Below are positions 1-7,027 of a DNA stretch of 9,012 nt, in pieces. Both the position numbers and the translations under genes were made by a program. This DNA is from UBA7398 sp963978235. GTDB taxonomy: Bacteria; Actinomycetota; Actinomycetes; Nanopelagicales; Nanopelagicaceae. The stretch lies in contig CAXBQM010000048.1 in assembly GCA_963978235.1 (NCBI GenBank), positions 1 through 9,012 of the forward strand, written 5' to 3'. The notes below the pieces were generated by a model, which was not told where the DNA came from, ran no database searches, and saw only the letters and a list, made by a program, of their open reading frames with translations. How positions within the stretch are numbered: the stretch's first letter is position 1; each line of letters starts with the position of its first letter.

Positions 1-543
1 GCTCGACTTGAGATCGGCGAGCGGTGCAATTTAATTGATAAGAGCGCATGGGAATTTCTCTGGGTAGTTGATGCGCCGATGTTTGAGAAAACGGATGAAG
101 GCGGTTGGACTGCAGTTCATCATCCATTTACTGGGCCAAAACCGGAGTTTGAGAAGAGTTTCGAAAAGGATCCTGGATCAGCGTTGGCATATGCCTATGA
201 CATCGTGCTCAATGGCAGTGAAATTGGTGGCGGATCAATTCGTATTCATCGCCGCGATATTCAACAGAAAGTATTTGAAACGATTGGGTTAACTAAACAA
301 GAAGCAGAAAGTAAATTTGGATTCTTACTTGAAGCATTTAATTATGGGCCACCACCACACGGCGGAATTGCACTGGGTCTTGATCGGTTGTGTGCACTCC
401 TTGCTGGTGCGGAATCAATTCGTGAAGTGATCGCCTTTCCTAAGACGGCAAGCGGTGGCGATCCATTAACCGGTGCGCCAACTCCAATTACTCCGGCGCA
501 GCGTAAAGAGAGTGGCATTGATGCAAAACCTGAAACGAAGTAA
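1..543 (+). CDS. aspS: Aspartyl-tRNA synthetase, C-terminal part (5' end outside window)
   Basis: This is the last 180 codons of aspartyl-tRNA synthetase, the cytoplasmic class II enzyme that charges tRNA-Asp using ATP. The frame is open from base 1, so the gene starts upstream; a bacterial AspRS is about 590 residues, so roughly the final third is present. The visible part reads through W-V-V-D-x-P-M-F and the H-H-P-F-T segment of the catalytic core. It continues to class II motif 3, G-G-I-A-L-G-L-D-R-L (about bases 361-390), which binds ATP. The family's C-terminal D-P-L-T-G-A-P-T-P-I-T-P-x-Q-R-K stretch follows. The stop is TAA at 541-543, and the lipoprotein gene starts inside its last codons. 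Nothing looks broken. The identification is secure; whether the enzyme also charges tRNA-Asn cannot be judged from this part. Confidence 0.97.
   Translation, partial: ARLEIGERCNLIDKSAWEFLWVVDAPMFEKTDEGGWTAVHHPFTGPKPEFEKSFEKDPGSALAYAYDIVLNGSEIGGGSIRIHRRDIQQKVFETIGLTKQEAESKFGFLLEAFNYGPPPHGGIALGLDRLCALLAGAESIREVIAFPKTASGGDPLTGAPTPITPAQRKESGIDAKPETK
505..512 (+). promoter_or_regulatory. Ribosome binding site for the lipoprotein gene
   Basis: The purine tract AAAGAGAG lies inside the 3' end of aspS, 8 bases before the ATG at 521. It supports ATG 521 as the start of the next gene, rather than the ATG at 473 that gives a longer open frame, or the in-frame GTG at 512 and TTG at 518. The call is by eye. 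Confidence 0.5.
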
Positions 544-1198
544 GGGTAGAAAGAACTTTCGTTTAATCGCTGCAGTAGCTCTCGCTGGCAGTATTTCTTT
601 CGGTCTTGTTTCGTGTGGATCGCCTTCGCAGAACTATGTTTCATACAAGGACGATGGTGTGTATCTGGCGGTTCCGAAAACATGGAGCGAAATATCACCA
701 GAATCGTTAGCAACGCAGGAAGCAAAATCAACTGCGGCTGGTGCAAGTCAACGGGCGGCGGCAGTGAAATGGCAGATCGCCTTCTCAACAGATAAGAGCG
801 TTACGGCCTCCGATGTTTTTTCGATTCAAAACAGCAATAGCCCAATAGTTTTCTTACGGATTAGGTCGCTTTCAGCCGTAGAACGAAATTTGGTTTCGCT
901 TAATAGTTTGCGAGATGTGATTGTGCCGCTCTCATCGTGGATTGATGGCGCGCTAAAGATTCCGGTTTTTACCCTCCTTGAAGATGGAGAGTTAACTGAG
1001 AAAGGCGCTTCGGGAATTCACTCTCGATTCATTTTTGGACCGGCCGAAGGTGAGCCACAGAGCCTCGATCAGAGCGTTCTGCTTTCACCGGACCGCAATA
1101 CCTTGTATGTCTTAGTGGCCAGGTGCAGTAAAACTTGTTTTGAGCAGAATCAAGAGGTGCTCGATAAGATTGTGGCTTCATTCCGGGTTCAGGGTTAG
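521..1198 (+). CDS. Predicted lipoprotein of unknown function
   Basis: This encodes a 225-residue predicted exported lipoprotein. I do not recognise a characterised family. From ATG 521 the N-terminus has a basic region (K5-R14), a hydrophobic stretch (about 15-30) and a lipobox L-V-S-C with the lipidated cysteine at residue 32, so the mature protein should be anchored on the outer face of the membrane. After it comes Y-x-x-D-D-G-V-Y-L-A-V-P-K-T-W, and the protein ends in L-D-K-I-V-A-S-F-R-V. That pattern recalls the PsbP/Mog1-like fold seen in several small actinobacterial lipoproteins, but this is a weak inference. Two cysteines near the end, C202 and C206 (C-S-K-T-C), could form a disulfide outside the cell. 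The start overlaps aspS by 23 bases. The longer frame from 473 would put about 16 extra residues before the signal peptide and is less likely. The FtsH-like gene follows after 32 bases. Confidence 0.85.
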   Translation: MQNLKRSKGRKNFRLIAAVALAGSISFGLVSCGSPSQNYVSYKDDGVYLAVPKTWSEISPESLATQEAKSTAAGASQRAAAVKWQIAFSTDKSVTASDVFSIQNSNSPIVFLRIRSLSAVERNLVSLNSLRDVIVPLSSWIDGALKIPVFTLLEDGELTEKGASGIHSRFIFGPAEGEPQSLDQSVLLSPDRNTLYVLVARCSKTCFEQNQEVLDKIVASFRVQG

Positions 1199-1202
1199 TG
1201 TG

Positions 1203-1224
1203 AAGTAAGAGAGAAAAGAGCGAG
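1203..1224 (+). promoter_or_regulatory. Purine-rich ribosome binding region for the FtsH-like gene
   Basis: The 32-base gap between the lipoprotein stop and the ATG at 1231 is almost all purine (AAGTAAGAGAGAAAAGAG and then CGAG). It can supply a Shine-Dalgarno-like match 6-10 bases before the start. An in-frame TAA at 1207 rules out a longer N-terminus. No promoter or terminator is evident in this gap. Confidence 0.4.
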
Positions 1225-1230
1225 TTAGCG

Positions 1231-3492
1231 ATGAGTATTGAATCGACGACGAGTCGAACTCGCGATTCTGAACGGAAGACGCGAGTACATCTCACGCTCT
1301 TTGATCGCCTGAAATTTATCGTGCTCTTCACCATCACGTTGTTGGTGTTGGTCTGGGCAGAGATGGCGAACAATCCGATTTTAAGTTTCTCGGATGCTTT
1401 TAAAGCAACCGCGCAGGCGCGTTGGTGGTTCTTCCCACTCTTCGGAATTGAATTTATCCGGCAATTACATTTCTTATTAGCAGAACTTCTCGCTCCGTAT
1501 CACGGAATATGGCAACGCTATTTTGCATTTGTTGATCGAACGATTCATCGGTTAAGTGATTGGACTCGATATCGTTTATCGCGCGCGATTAAAGCGTTGC
1601 TTTTGGTTGTTTTGCTCGCGATTGTCTTGGGTGCGGTCTATAAAGAAACGCCGGTGCGTGCGCTCTTCCTAGCGCCAAAAGCGTTGTGGTCGACGTTGCC
1701 ATTGTTGGGACAGTTACTTTTTGCAGTCTTCTTCGTCATCATTCAATTTGTTGCGATCTTCTGGTTCTTAAGTCGCGGCGGAATTGATACGTATTTCCCG
1801 GACGATATCAAGACTCGATTTTCTGATGTGTGGGGACAAGATCACGTTCTCAATCGCATTCGCGAGAACTTAGTATTTTTAGAAAATCCCGAAAGTATTG
1901 AAGCGCACGGCGGATATGTGCCTGGCGGCATCTTGTTATGGGGCCCACCCGGAACCGGTAAAACGCTGATGGCCGAATCGATGGCTGGTGAAACTGGAAA
2001 GCCCTTCGTCTTTGTTGATCCAGGTGCGTTTAACAATATGTTCTTTGGTGTTGGCGTATTAAAGGTAAAGGGCCTCTTTAGAAAACTTCGTAAGTTAGCG
2101 CTTCGTTATGGCGGAGTAGTGGTCTTCTTTGATGAGGCGGATTCGCTTGGTAATCGCGGGATTGTGACGCAAGGACAACCAGGGCGTTATTCGACCGATA
2201 TTTTCACCTCGCCATGTCATGGTGGAAATTATTTATCCGAGAACGCGGTCTCGATTATTACGCGCGAGAAATTAGAAGAGTCGAAGTTTGTGATGGGAAG
2301 CGCAGCCGGTGGTAACGGTGGCGGAATGGGAACTTTGCAGGCGTTATTAACTGAACTTTCTGGGTTGAAAAAGCCACGCGGTTTCTTTAATCGCATTGTT
2401 CGCAGAACGTTGGGAATGCGTCCCAAGAACCCACCGAAATATCGAATTCTCGTCGTGATGGCAACGAATATGCCAGAAGCACTTGATGAAGCGTTATTGC
2501 GACCAGGTCGTATTGATCGTATGTATCGCGTTGGTTATCCAAGTAAAGCTGGCCGAGTTCGTACCTATGAAGGATATTTAGCGAAAGTTTCGCATTCATT
2601 AACTGCCGAAGAGATTGATAAATTAGCAACGATCACTCCGTATGCAACCGGTGCTTCAATTAAAGATTTGATTAACGAAGCGTTGATCATGGCAATTCGA
2701 AATGGCCGCACATCAATTATCTGGACTGATGTGTTGCGCGCAAAGCAGTTGAAGGAATTGGGACCAGCCGAAGATGTGGAGTACATCGAGCGCGAGCGAC
2801 ATGCGGTGGCAGTTCATGAGGCCTGCCATGCAGTGATGGCGCATTTAACGCGTCGACATATGTCGATTGATTTAGCGACGATTGAAAAAGGTTCAGATTA
2901 CTTAGGAATGGTGGCAAGCATTCCGCCAGATGATCAGTTCACACGTTGGCGTACTGAATATGAATCGGACATCTTGGTTTCACTGGCCTCACTTGCTGGG
3001 GAGCGAATGTTCTTTAATGGCGATAACTCATCAGGAGTTTCTGGTGATCTCGAGAGCGCGACAACGGTGGCGGCATTGATGGAAGGTCAATGGGGAATGG
3101 GTTCAACCGTTTCTTCCTATGCTTCAAGTCGTCGCATGGAGATCGGTACTCCAGGTGGCGGAAAAGCAAAAGATGACACCAGTAAAGAGATGAAACGGGC
3201 GTTGGCCGATCGCATTGAAGATAACTTGGCGACATTACTTCGTCGTGCAGAAGAGATTTTGCGAGAACATCGTGCACATGTATTGAGTTTGGCGCATGCG
3301 TTAGAGACGCATAAAACGCTGAGCGGTGATGATGTGGTTGCGGTATTAGAAGGTACGCAAGGACCGTTGGCAGATGGTCGTCCGTACCTCAACTCGGAAA
3401 ATATCGCGGCAATTGAGCGGTATCACCAGGCCGCGGTTATCGCACACGCCGAACATAAAAAACCTGAAGTGGCGTTACCTATCCTCGGGTAA
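1231..3492 (+). CDS. FtsH-like membrane AAA+ zinc metalloprotease, divergent
   Basis: This 753-residue protein has the architecture of FtsH (AAA+ ATPase plus M41 peptidase), which unfolds and degrades membrane and soluble proteins at the inner face of the membrane. The N-terminal 190 residues are hydrophobic, with segments near 27-43, 65-87 (weaker), 119-138 and 157-180. The AAA domain shows Walker A G-P-P-G-T-G-K-T (238-245), a pore loop M-F-F-G-V-G (270-275), Walker B F-F-D-E-A-D (299-304), sensor N413 and R-P-G-R-I-D-R (423-429) carrying the likely arginine fingers. The peptidase has zinc motif H529-E-A-C-H533 and a probable third ligand, D606, in G-D-L-E. All catalytic residues are present, so it should be active. 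Oddities are extra sequence at about 311-361 and 380-403, C532 where FtsH normally has Gly, and no typical FtsH extracytoplasmic domain. Canonical actinobacterial ftsH usually sits near tilS, hpt and folE, so this is probably a paralogue. I give no symbol for that reason. Confidence 0.9.
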   Translation: MSIESTTSRTRDSERKTRVHLTLFDRLKFIVLFTITLLVLVWAEMANNPILSFSDAFKATAQARWWFFPLFGIEFIRQLHFLLAELLAPYHGIWQRYFAFVDRTIHRLSDWTRYRLSRAIKALLLVVLLAIVLGAVYKETPVRALFLAPKALWSTLPLLGQLLFAVFFVIIQFVAIFWFLSRGGIDTYFPDDIKTRFSDVWGQDHVLNRIRENLVFLENPESIEAHGGYVPGGILLWGPPGTGKTLMAESMAGETGKPFVFVDPGAFNNMFFGVGVLKVKGLFRKLRKLALRYGGVVVFFDEADSLGNRGIVTQGQPGRYSTDIFTSPCHGGNYLSENAVSIITREKLEESKFVMGSAAGGNGGGMGTLQALLTELSGLKKPRGFFNRIVRRTLGMRPKNPPKYRILVVMATNMPEALDEALLRPGRIDRMYRVGYPSKAGRVRTYEGYLAKVSHSLTAEEIDKLATITPYATGASIKDLINEALIMAIRNGRTSIIWTDVLRAKQLKELGPAEDVEYIERERHAVAVHEACHAVMAHLTRRHMSIDLATIEKGSDYLGMVASIPPDDQFTRWRTEYESDILVSLASLAGERMFFNGDNSSGVSGDLESATTVAALMEGQWGMGSTVSSYASSRRMEIGTPGGGKAKDDTSKEMKRALADRIEDNLATLLRRAEEILREHRAHVLSLAHALETHKTLSGDDVVAVLEGTQGPLADGRPYLNSENIAAIERYHQAAVIAHAEHKKPEVALPILG

Positions 3493-3501
3493 CCTAGCGA
3501 C

Positions 3502-3894
3502 ATGGGTCCCGGTGGAATTGCAGTCATCATTCTTTCTTCCGCAGCAGCGGTCATCGCTATCGCGATCGCATATGCGGTCATCCGACTCGGTCGAGTGATT
3601 GATCAATTCTCCAAAGCGATTAAAGATGTCACGAATGAGACCACACCACTTTTAGAGGAAGTCACCACAACGGTGAAGTTAGTAAATGGACCGCTCACCA
3701 GCCTCAATAAAGTGACGAAGACAGTCGAAGATGTCACGACCAAGATTGCCGGATCAACCAGTAGTTTCCTTGATAAGAACGAGATTGCAATGAAAGTTGC
3801 AAGTGGCCTCCTTGGCGCCGCGAAATTACGGAAGAAGAGCGCGAAGAAGAAAGCTCGTAAGAGAAAAGATTACGACGAAGAGGATTTTGACTAA
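3502..3894 (+). CDS. DUF948 family small membrane protein
   Basis: This 130-residue protein has one N-terminal membrane helix (about 6-28) and then a heptad-like helical region (about 30-95, K-A-I-K-D-V-T, L-L-E-E-V, T-K-T-V-E-D-V). It matches the DUF948 family often found just upstream of alaS in Actinobacteria. The function is unknown; the family is predicted to be a membrane-anchored coiled-coil protein. The tail is strongly charged: a basic block K-K-S-A-K-K-K-A-R-K-R-K (111-122) followed by acidic D-Y-D-E-E-D-F-D to the end. ATG 3502 is the only usable start, because the same frame is closed by the stop of the FtsH-like gene at 3490-3492. No clear Shine-Dalgarno sequence precedes it. Expression may rely on ribosomes that finish the protease gene 9 bases upstream (inference). 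The alaS start follows its stop directly. Confidence 0.85.
   Translation: MGPGGIAVIILSSAAAVIAIAIAYAVIRLGRVIDQFSKAIKDVTNETTPLLEEVTTTVKLVNGPLTSLNKVTKTVEDVTTKIAGSTSSFLDKNEIAMKVASGLLGAAKLRKKSAKKKARKRKDYDEEDFD
3877..3884 (+). promoter_or_regulatory. Ribosome binding site for alaS
   Basis: GAAGAGGA is a good Shine-Dalgarno match ending 10 bases before the GTG at 3895. It decides the alaS start as GTG directly after the TAA of the upstream gene. The site is embedded in the codons for the acidic tail of the DUF948 protein. Confidence 0.65.
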
Positions 3895-6573
3895 GTGGAA
3901 TCAGCGGAGATTCGTTCACGCTGGTTACGATTCTTTGAATCTGGAAGTCGAACCGGGCTTACTCATACCGTAGTTCCTTCCGCATCACTCATTCTTAACG
4001 ATCCCAATCTGCTCCTTGTTAATGCGGGAATGGTGCCGTTTAAGCCATTCTTCTTAGGCGAGATGACGCCGCCATATTCACGCGCAACATCGGTACAAAA
4101 ATGCGTTCGCACACTTGATATTGATGAAGTAGGTAAGACCACGCGACATGCGTCGTTCTTCCAGATGTGTGGCAATTTCTCATTCGGTGATTACTTCAAA
4201 GAGGGCGCGATTGAGATGGCGTGGGAACTTCTCACCAAGCCAATTTCAGATGGCGGGTATGGCTTTCCAGAAGAGAAGTTATGGGTCACGGTTTATCTTG
4301 ATGATGATGAAGCAGCCGATATCTGGCATAAGAAGATTGGTGTACCGAAGGAACGCATTCAACGACGAGGTATGGCAGATAACTTCTGGTCGATGGGTGT
4401 GCCTGGACCATGTGGTCCCTGTTCAGAAATTTATTATGACCGCGGTCCTGCATATGGAAAAGATGGTGGACCGGTTGCTGATGAAGATCGTTATCTTGAA
4501 GTCTGGAACCTTGTTTTCATGCAGAACGTGCGTGGTGATGGTCCAGGTAAAGAGAACTATCCAATTCTTGGTGAACTACCAGCGAAAAATATTGATACTG
4601 GACTTGGTTTAGAACGTACGGCTGCGTTACTGCAAGGCGTTGAGAATATTTACGAGATTGATACAACGATGCAGATTCTGTCGAAAGCATCCGAACTTGC
4701 TGGTGTGAAATACGGTTCTTCGCAGAAGAACGATGTCTCACTTCGAGTGGTGGCCGATCATGCGCGAACTGCGTTGATGCTCATTGGCGATGGCGTCACT
4801 CCAGGTAATGAAGGTCGCGGTTACATTCTGCGGCGCATGATGCGTCGTACCGTTCGAAATATGCGACTTCTTGGCGCACCTGATCACACGATGGTTGAAC
4901 TCATTGATGCTTCGCTGCGAGCGATGGGACCGCAATACCCAGAGCTAGTAACAGATAGAAAACGAATCGTCTCAGTGGCTGAAGCCGAAGAGACAACATT
5001 CCTCCAGACTCTTAAGAGCGGTACGCAAATTTTTGATATGGCAAGTAGCGCAGTGAAGAAATCAGGTGGCGATCGGTTGGCTGCGGAAGAAGTATTTAAA
5101 TTGCACGACACATATGGCTTCCCATTTGATCTCACTCTTGAAATGGCAACCGAACATGGTCTGTCGATCGATGCAGATGGCTTTAAACGGTTGATGAAAG
5201 AACAGAAAGATCGCGCGAAAGCTGATGCGAAAGCAAAGAAGAGCGGACATACCGATCTCACTGAATATCGACGAATCTTTGATAGCGCAGGAAAGACTGA
5301 ATTTATTGGGTATCAGAGCAGTAGCGGTGAAGGAAAACTTGCCGCGCTATTGATTGATGGCAAAGTAAGTAAAGAAGCGACGGTTGATACCGAAGTGGAA
5401 CTTGTTCTCAATCGAACACCGTTCTATGCCGAAGGTGGCGGGCAGTTAGCAGATGGTGGCCGAATTACATTAGAGAACGGTGCGATTGTTGAAATTGATG
5501 ATGTCCAAGCACCGATTCCAGGTTTGTTTGTCCATCGTGGTCGAGTACTTGCTGGCACGATTACTGAAGGATCTTCGGTATTAGCGCAGATTGATAGCGA
5601 ACGACGAGCCGGAATTTCCCGGGCGCATACCGCAACACATATGGTTCATAAAGCGTTCCGAGAAATATTAGGGGAGACTGCAACTCAAGCCGGATCTGAA
5701 AATTCACCGGGTCGATTTAGATTTGATTTCCCATCTGCATCCGCAGTTTCGCCAACCGTGTTACAGGATGTGGAAGCGCGAGTGAATGCGCTGTTATTAG
5801 ATGATTTAGAAGTTTCCGCAGAAGAGATGAGTCAAGCGCAAGCGCGGGAGATCGGTGCGATGGCCCTCTTTGGTGAGAAGTATGGTGATCGCGTACGTGT
5901 AGTCAGCGTCGGTGAATGGGCGCGTGAACTCTGCGGTGGTACCCACGTTTCTCGTTCTGGCCAACTTGGAGTGGTGAAAATTCTTTCTGAGTCATCGATC
6001 GGCGCTGGTGTCCGACGCGTTGAAGCGTTGGTGGGTGTGGATGCGTATCGATTCTTAGCGCGGGAACATATCTTGCTCAATTCACTCACTGAATTAATTA
6101 AAGGCGCGCGATCGGAAGAATTACCAGAACGCATTAGCGATTTGATGGCTCGAATGAAAGAGATGGAGAAAGAGATTGCTGGCGTTCGCACAGCGCAGGC
6201 GCGCGCACAAGCAAAAGAACTGGCAACCCGGTTAGAAGAGATGAATGGCTTTAAAGTATTAACTGCTCAGGTTGGCAAAAACGTGAGCGCCGATGATTTA
6301 CGAACTATGGCGTTAGAGTTGAAAGAACAGGGCTCACCTGCAGTGGTCATTCTCGCTTCCGAAAACGATGGTCGAGTAGTTCTAGTCGCGGCTACTAATG
6401 AGAAAGCCAGAGCGCGCGGTGCGAAAGCGGGCCAGTTAGTGAAATCGATGTCGACTGTGCTGGGTGGTGGCGGTGGCGGGAAAGATGATTTCGCGCAAGG
6501 TGGTGGCGTCAAGATTTCCGAAATTAATAAAGCGTTCGAGGAGAGTAAGCGCGCAATCGCGGCGCTCTCATGA
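3895..6573 (+). CDS. alaS: Alanyl-tRNA synthetase
   Basis: Full-length 892-residue AlaRS, which charges tRNA-Ala in the cytoplasm and hydrolyses mischarged Ser- and Gly-tRNA-Ala. The class II catalytic domain comes first: R-A-T-S-V-Q-K-C-V-R (63-72, motif 2 region), F-W-S-M-G-V-P-G-P-C-G-P-C-S-E-I-Y-Y-D, and motif 3 G-L-G-L-E-R-T (236-242). The editing domain has both zinc-binding pairs, H578-T-A-T-H582 and C680-G-G-T-H684. A coiled-coil linker (about 715-755) and the C-terminal C-Ala/DHHA1 domain follow, with the glycine loop (857-862) leading into K-D-D-F-A-Q-G-G-G. Length and motifs are all typical. Translation starts at GTG 3895, giving M-E-S-A-E-I-R, the usual N-terminus, with zero bases between the upstream stop and this start. 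The end overlaps ruvX by ATGA. Confidence 0.99.
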   Translation: MESAEIRSRWLRFFESGSRTGLTHTVVPSASLILNDPNLLLVNAGMVPFKPFFLGEMTPPYSRATSVQKCVRTLDIDEVGKTTRHASFFQMCGNFSFGDYFKEGAIEMAWELLTKPISDGGYGFPEEKLWVTVYLDDDEAADIWHKKIGVPKERIQRRGMADNFWSMGVPGPCGPCSEIYYDRGPAYGKDGGPVADEDRYLEVWNLVFMQNVRGDGPGKENYPILGELPAKNIDTGLGLERTAALLQGVENIYEIDTTMQILSKASELAGVKYGSSQKNDVSLRVVADHARTALMLIGDGVTPGNEGRGYILRRMMRRTVRNMRLLGAPDHTMVELIDASLRAMGPQYPELVTDRKRIVSVAEAEETTFLQTLKSGTQIFDMASSAVKKSGGDRLAAEEVFKLHDTYGFPFDLTLEMATEHGLSIDADGFKRLMKEQKDRAKADAKAKKSGHTDLTEYRRIFDSAGKTEFIGYQSSSGEGKLAALLIDGKVSKEATVDTEVELVLNRTPFYAEGGGQLADGGRITLENGAIVEIDDVQAPIPGLFVHRGRVLAGTITEGSSVLAQIDSERRAGISRAHTATHMVHKAFREILGETATQAGSENSPGRFRFDFPSASAVSPTVLQDVEARVNALLLDDLEVSAEEMSQAQAREIGAMALFGEKYGDRVRVVSVGEWARELCGGTHVSRSGQLGVVKILSESSIGAGVRRVEALVGVDAYRFLAREHILLNSLTELIKGARSEELPERISDLMARMKEMEKEIAGVRTAQARAQAKELATRLEEMNGFKVLTAQVGKNVSADDLRTMALELKEQGSPAVVILASENDGRVVLVAATNEKARARGAKAGQLVKSMSTVLGGGGGGKDDFAQGGGVKISEINKAFEESKRAIAALS

Positions 6574-7025
6574 TTCGTGGCAAACGAATCGCCTTTGATT
6601 ACGGCGATAAAAGAATCGGCGTCGCGCTCGCTGATGCTGATGGATTGGTAGCAGTACCGCTCACGACGTTAGCCAATAACGAGAAGTTAACTGAACAACT
6701 CTTCGAACTCTTCGCAGATTATGCACCGGTGATTGTTTATTTTGGGTCGCCGAAGAACCTTTCAGGTGCAGGCAGCGAAAGTGGAAAAAAGGCCGAAGAG
6801 TTCGCGCGATTTATTGGGAACGAATTTGAAGTACCAGTGCATATGATCGATGAACGGTTATCAACGGTTACGGCAACAGCACAACTTCGTGAATCAGGAA
6901 AAGCGCCTTCTCGAAATCGAAAGGTCATCGATCAGATTGCAGCGACGAATATTCTTGAAAGTGCGTTGCAGTATGAGAAGAAGCATGGTGAGTTCGCCGG
7001 CGCACCTGTGAAGCAAAGGTCATAA
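6570..7025 (+). CDS. ruvX: Putative pre-16S rRNA nuclease / Holliday junction resolvase-like protein (YqgF)
   Basis: A 151-residue protein of the YqgF/RuvX family, an RNase H-like fold. In E. coli the family member processes the 5' end of 16S rRNA, and a Holliday-junction resolvase role has also been proposed. The motifs seen are F-D-Y-G-D-K-R-I-G-V-A (9-19, with D10), D-E-R-L-S-T (94-99, with E95) and D-Q-I-A-A-T-N-I-L (121-129, with D121); D10, E95 and D121 are the expected metal-binding acids. The middle glycine motif, usually V-G-L-P, is here Y-F-G-S-P (57-61), a mild divergence. The length is normal. ATG 6570 overlaps the alaS stop in an ATGA, which suggests translational coupling. The adjacent alaS-ruvX-mltG order is conserved in Actinobacteria. 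Confidence 0.96.
   Translation: MIRGKRIAFDYGDKRIGVALADADGLVAVPLTTLANNEKLTEQLFELFADYAPVIVYFGSPKNLSGAGSESGKKAEEFARFIGNEFEVPVHMIDERLSTVTATAQLRESGKAPSRNRKVIDQIAATNILESALQYEKKHGEFAGAPVKQRS
7015..7019 (+). promoter_or_regulatory. Ribosome binding site for mltG
   Basis: AAAGG sits within the last codons of ruvX, 8 bases before the ATG at 7028, and supports that start. The ruvX stop and the mltG start are only 2 bases apart. Confidence 0.5.
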
Positions 7026-7027
7026 AG

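Noticed and set aside
473..520. Longer lipoprotein starting at ATG 473
   Set aside because: It would add 16 residues before the signal peptide and extend the overlap with aspS; ATG 521 has a ribosome binding site at the right distance and gives a standard signal peptide.
342..788. 148-codon open frame on the minus strand
   Set aside because: It lies opposite the secure aspS end and the lipoprotein, shows no recognisable motif, and is best explained as a shadow frame.
4884..5261. Minus-strand open frame of 125 codons inside alaS, with similar ones at 5832-6191 and 6267-6512
   Set aside because: All lie entirely within alaS, whose product is full length with all motifs; the antisense translations show nothing protein-like.
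6462..6480. G-rich run in alaS that could form a two-layer G-quadruplex
   Set aside because: It is the coding sequence for the conserved glycine loop of the C-Ala domain, so coding constraint explains it.
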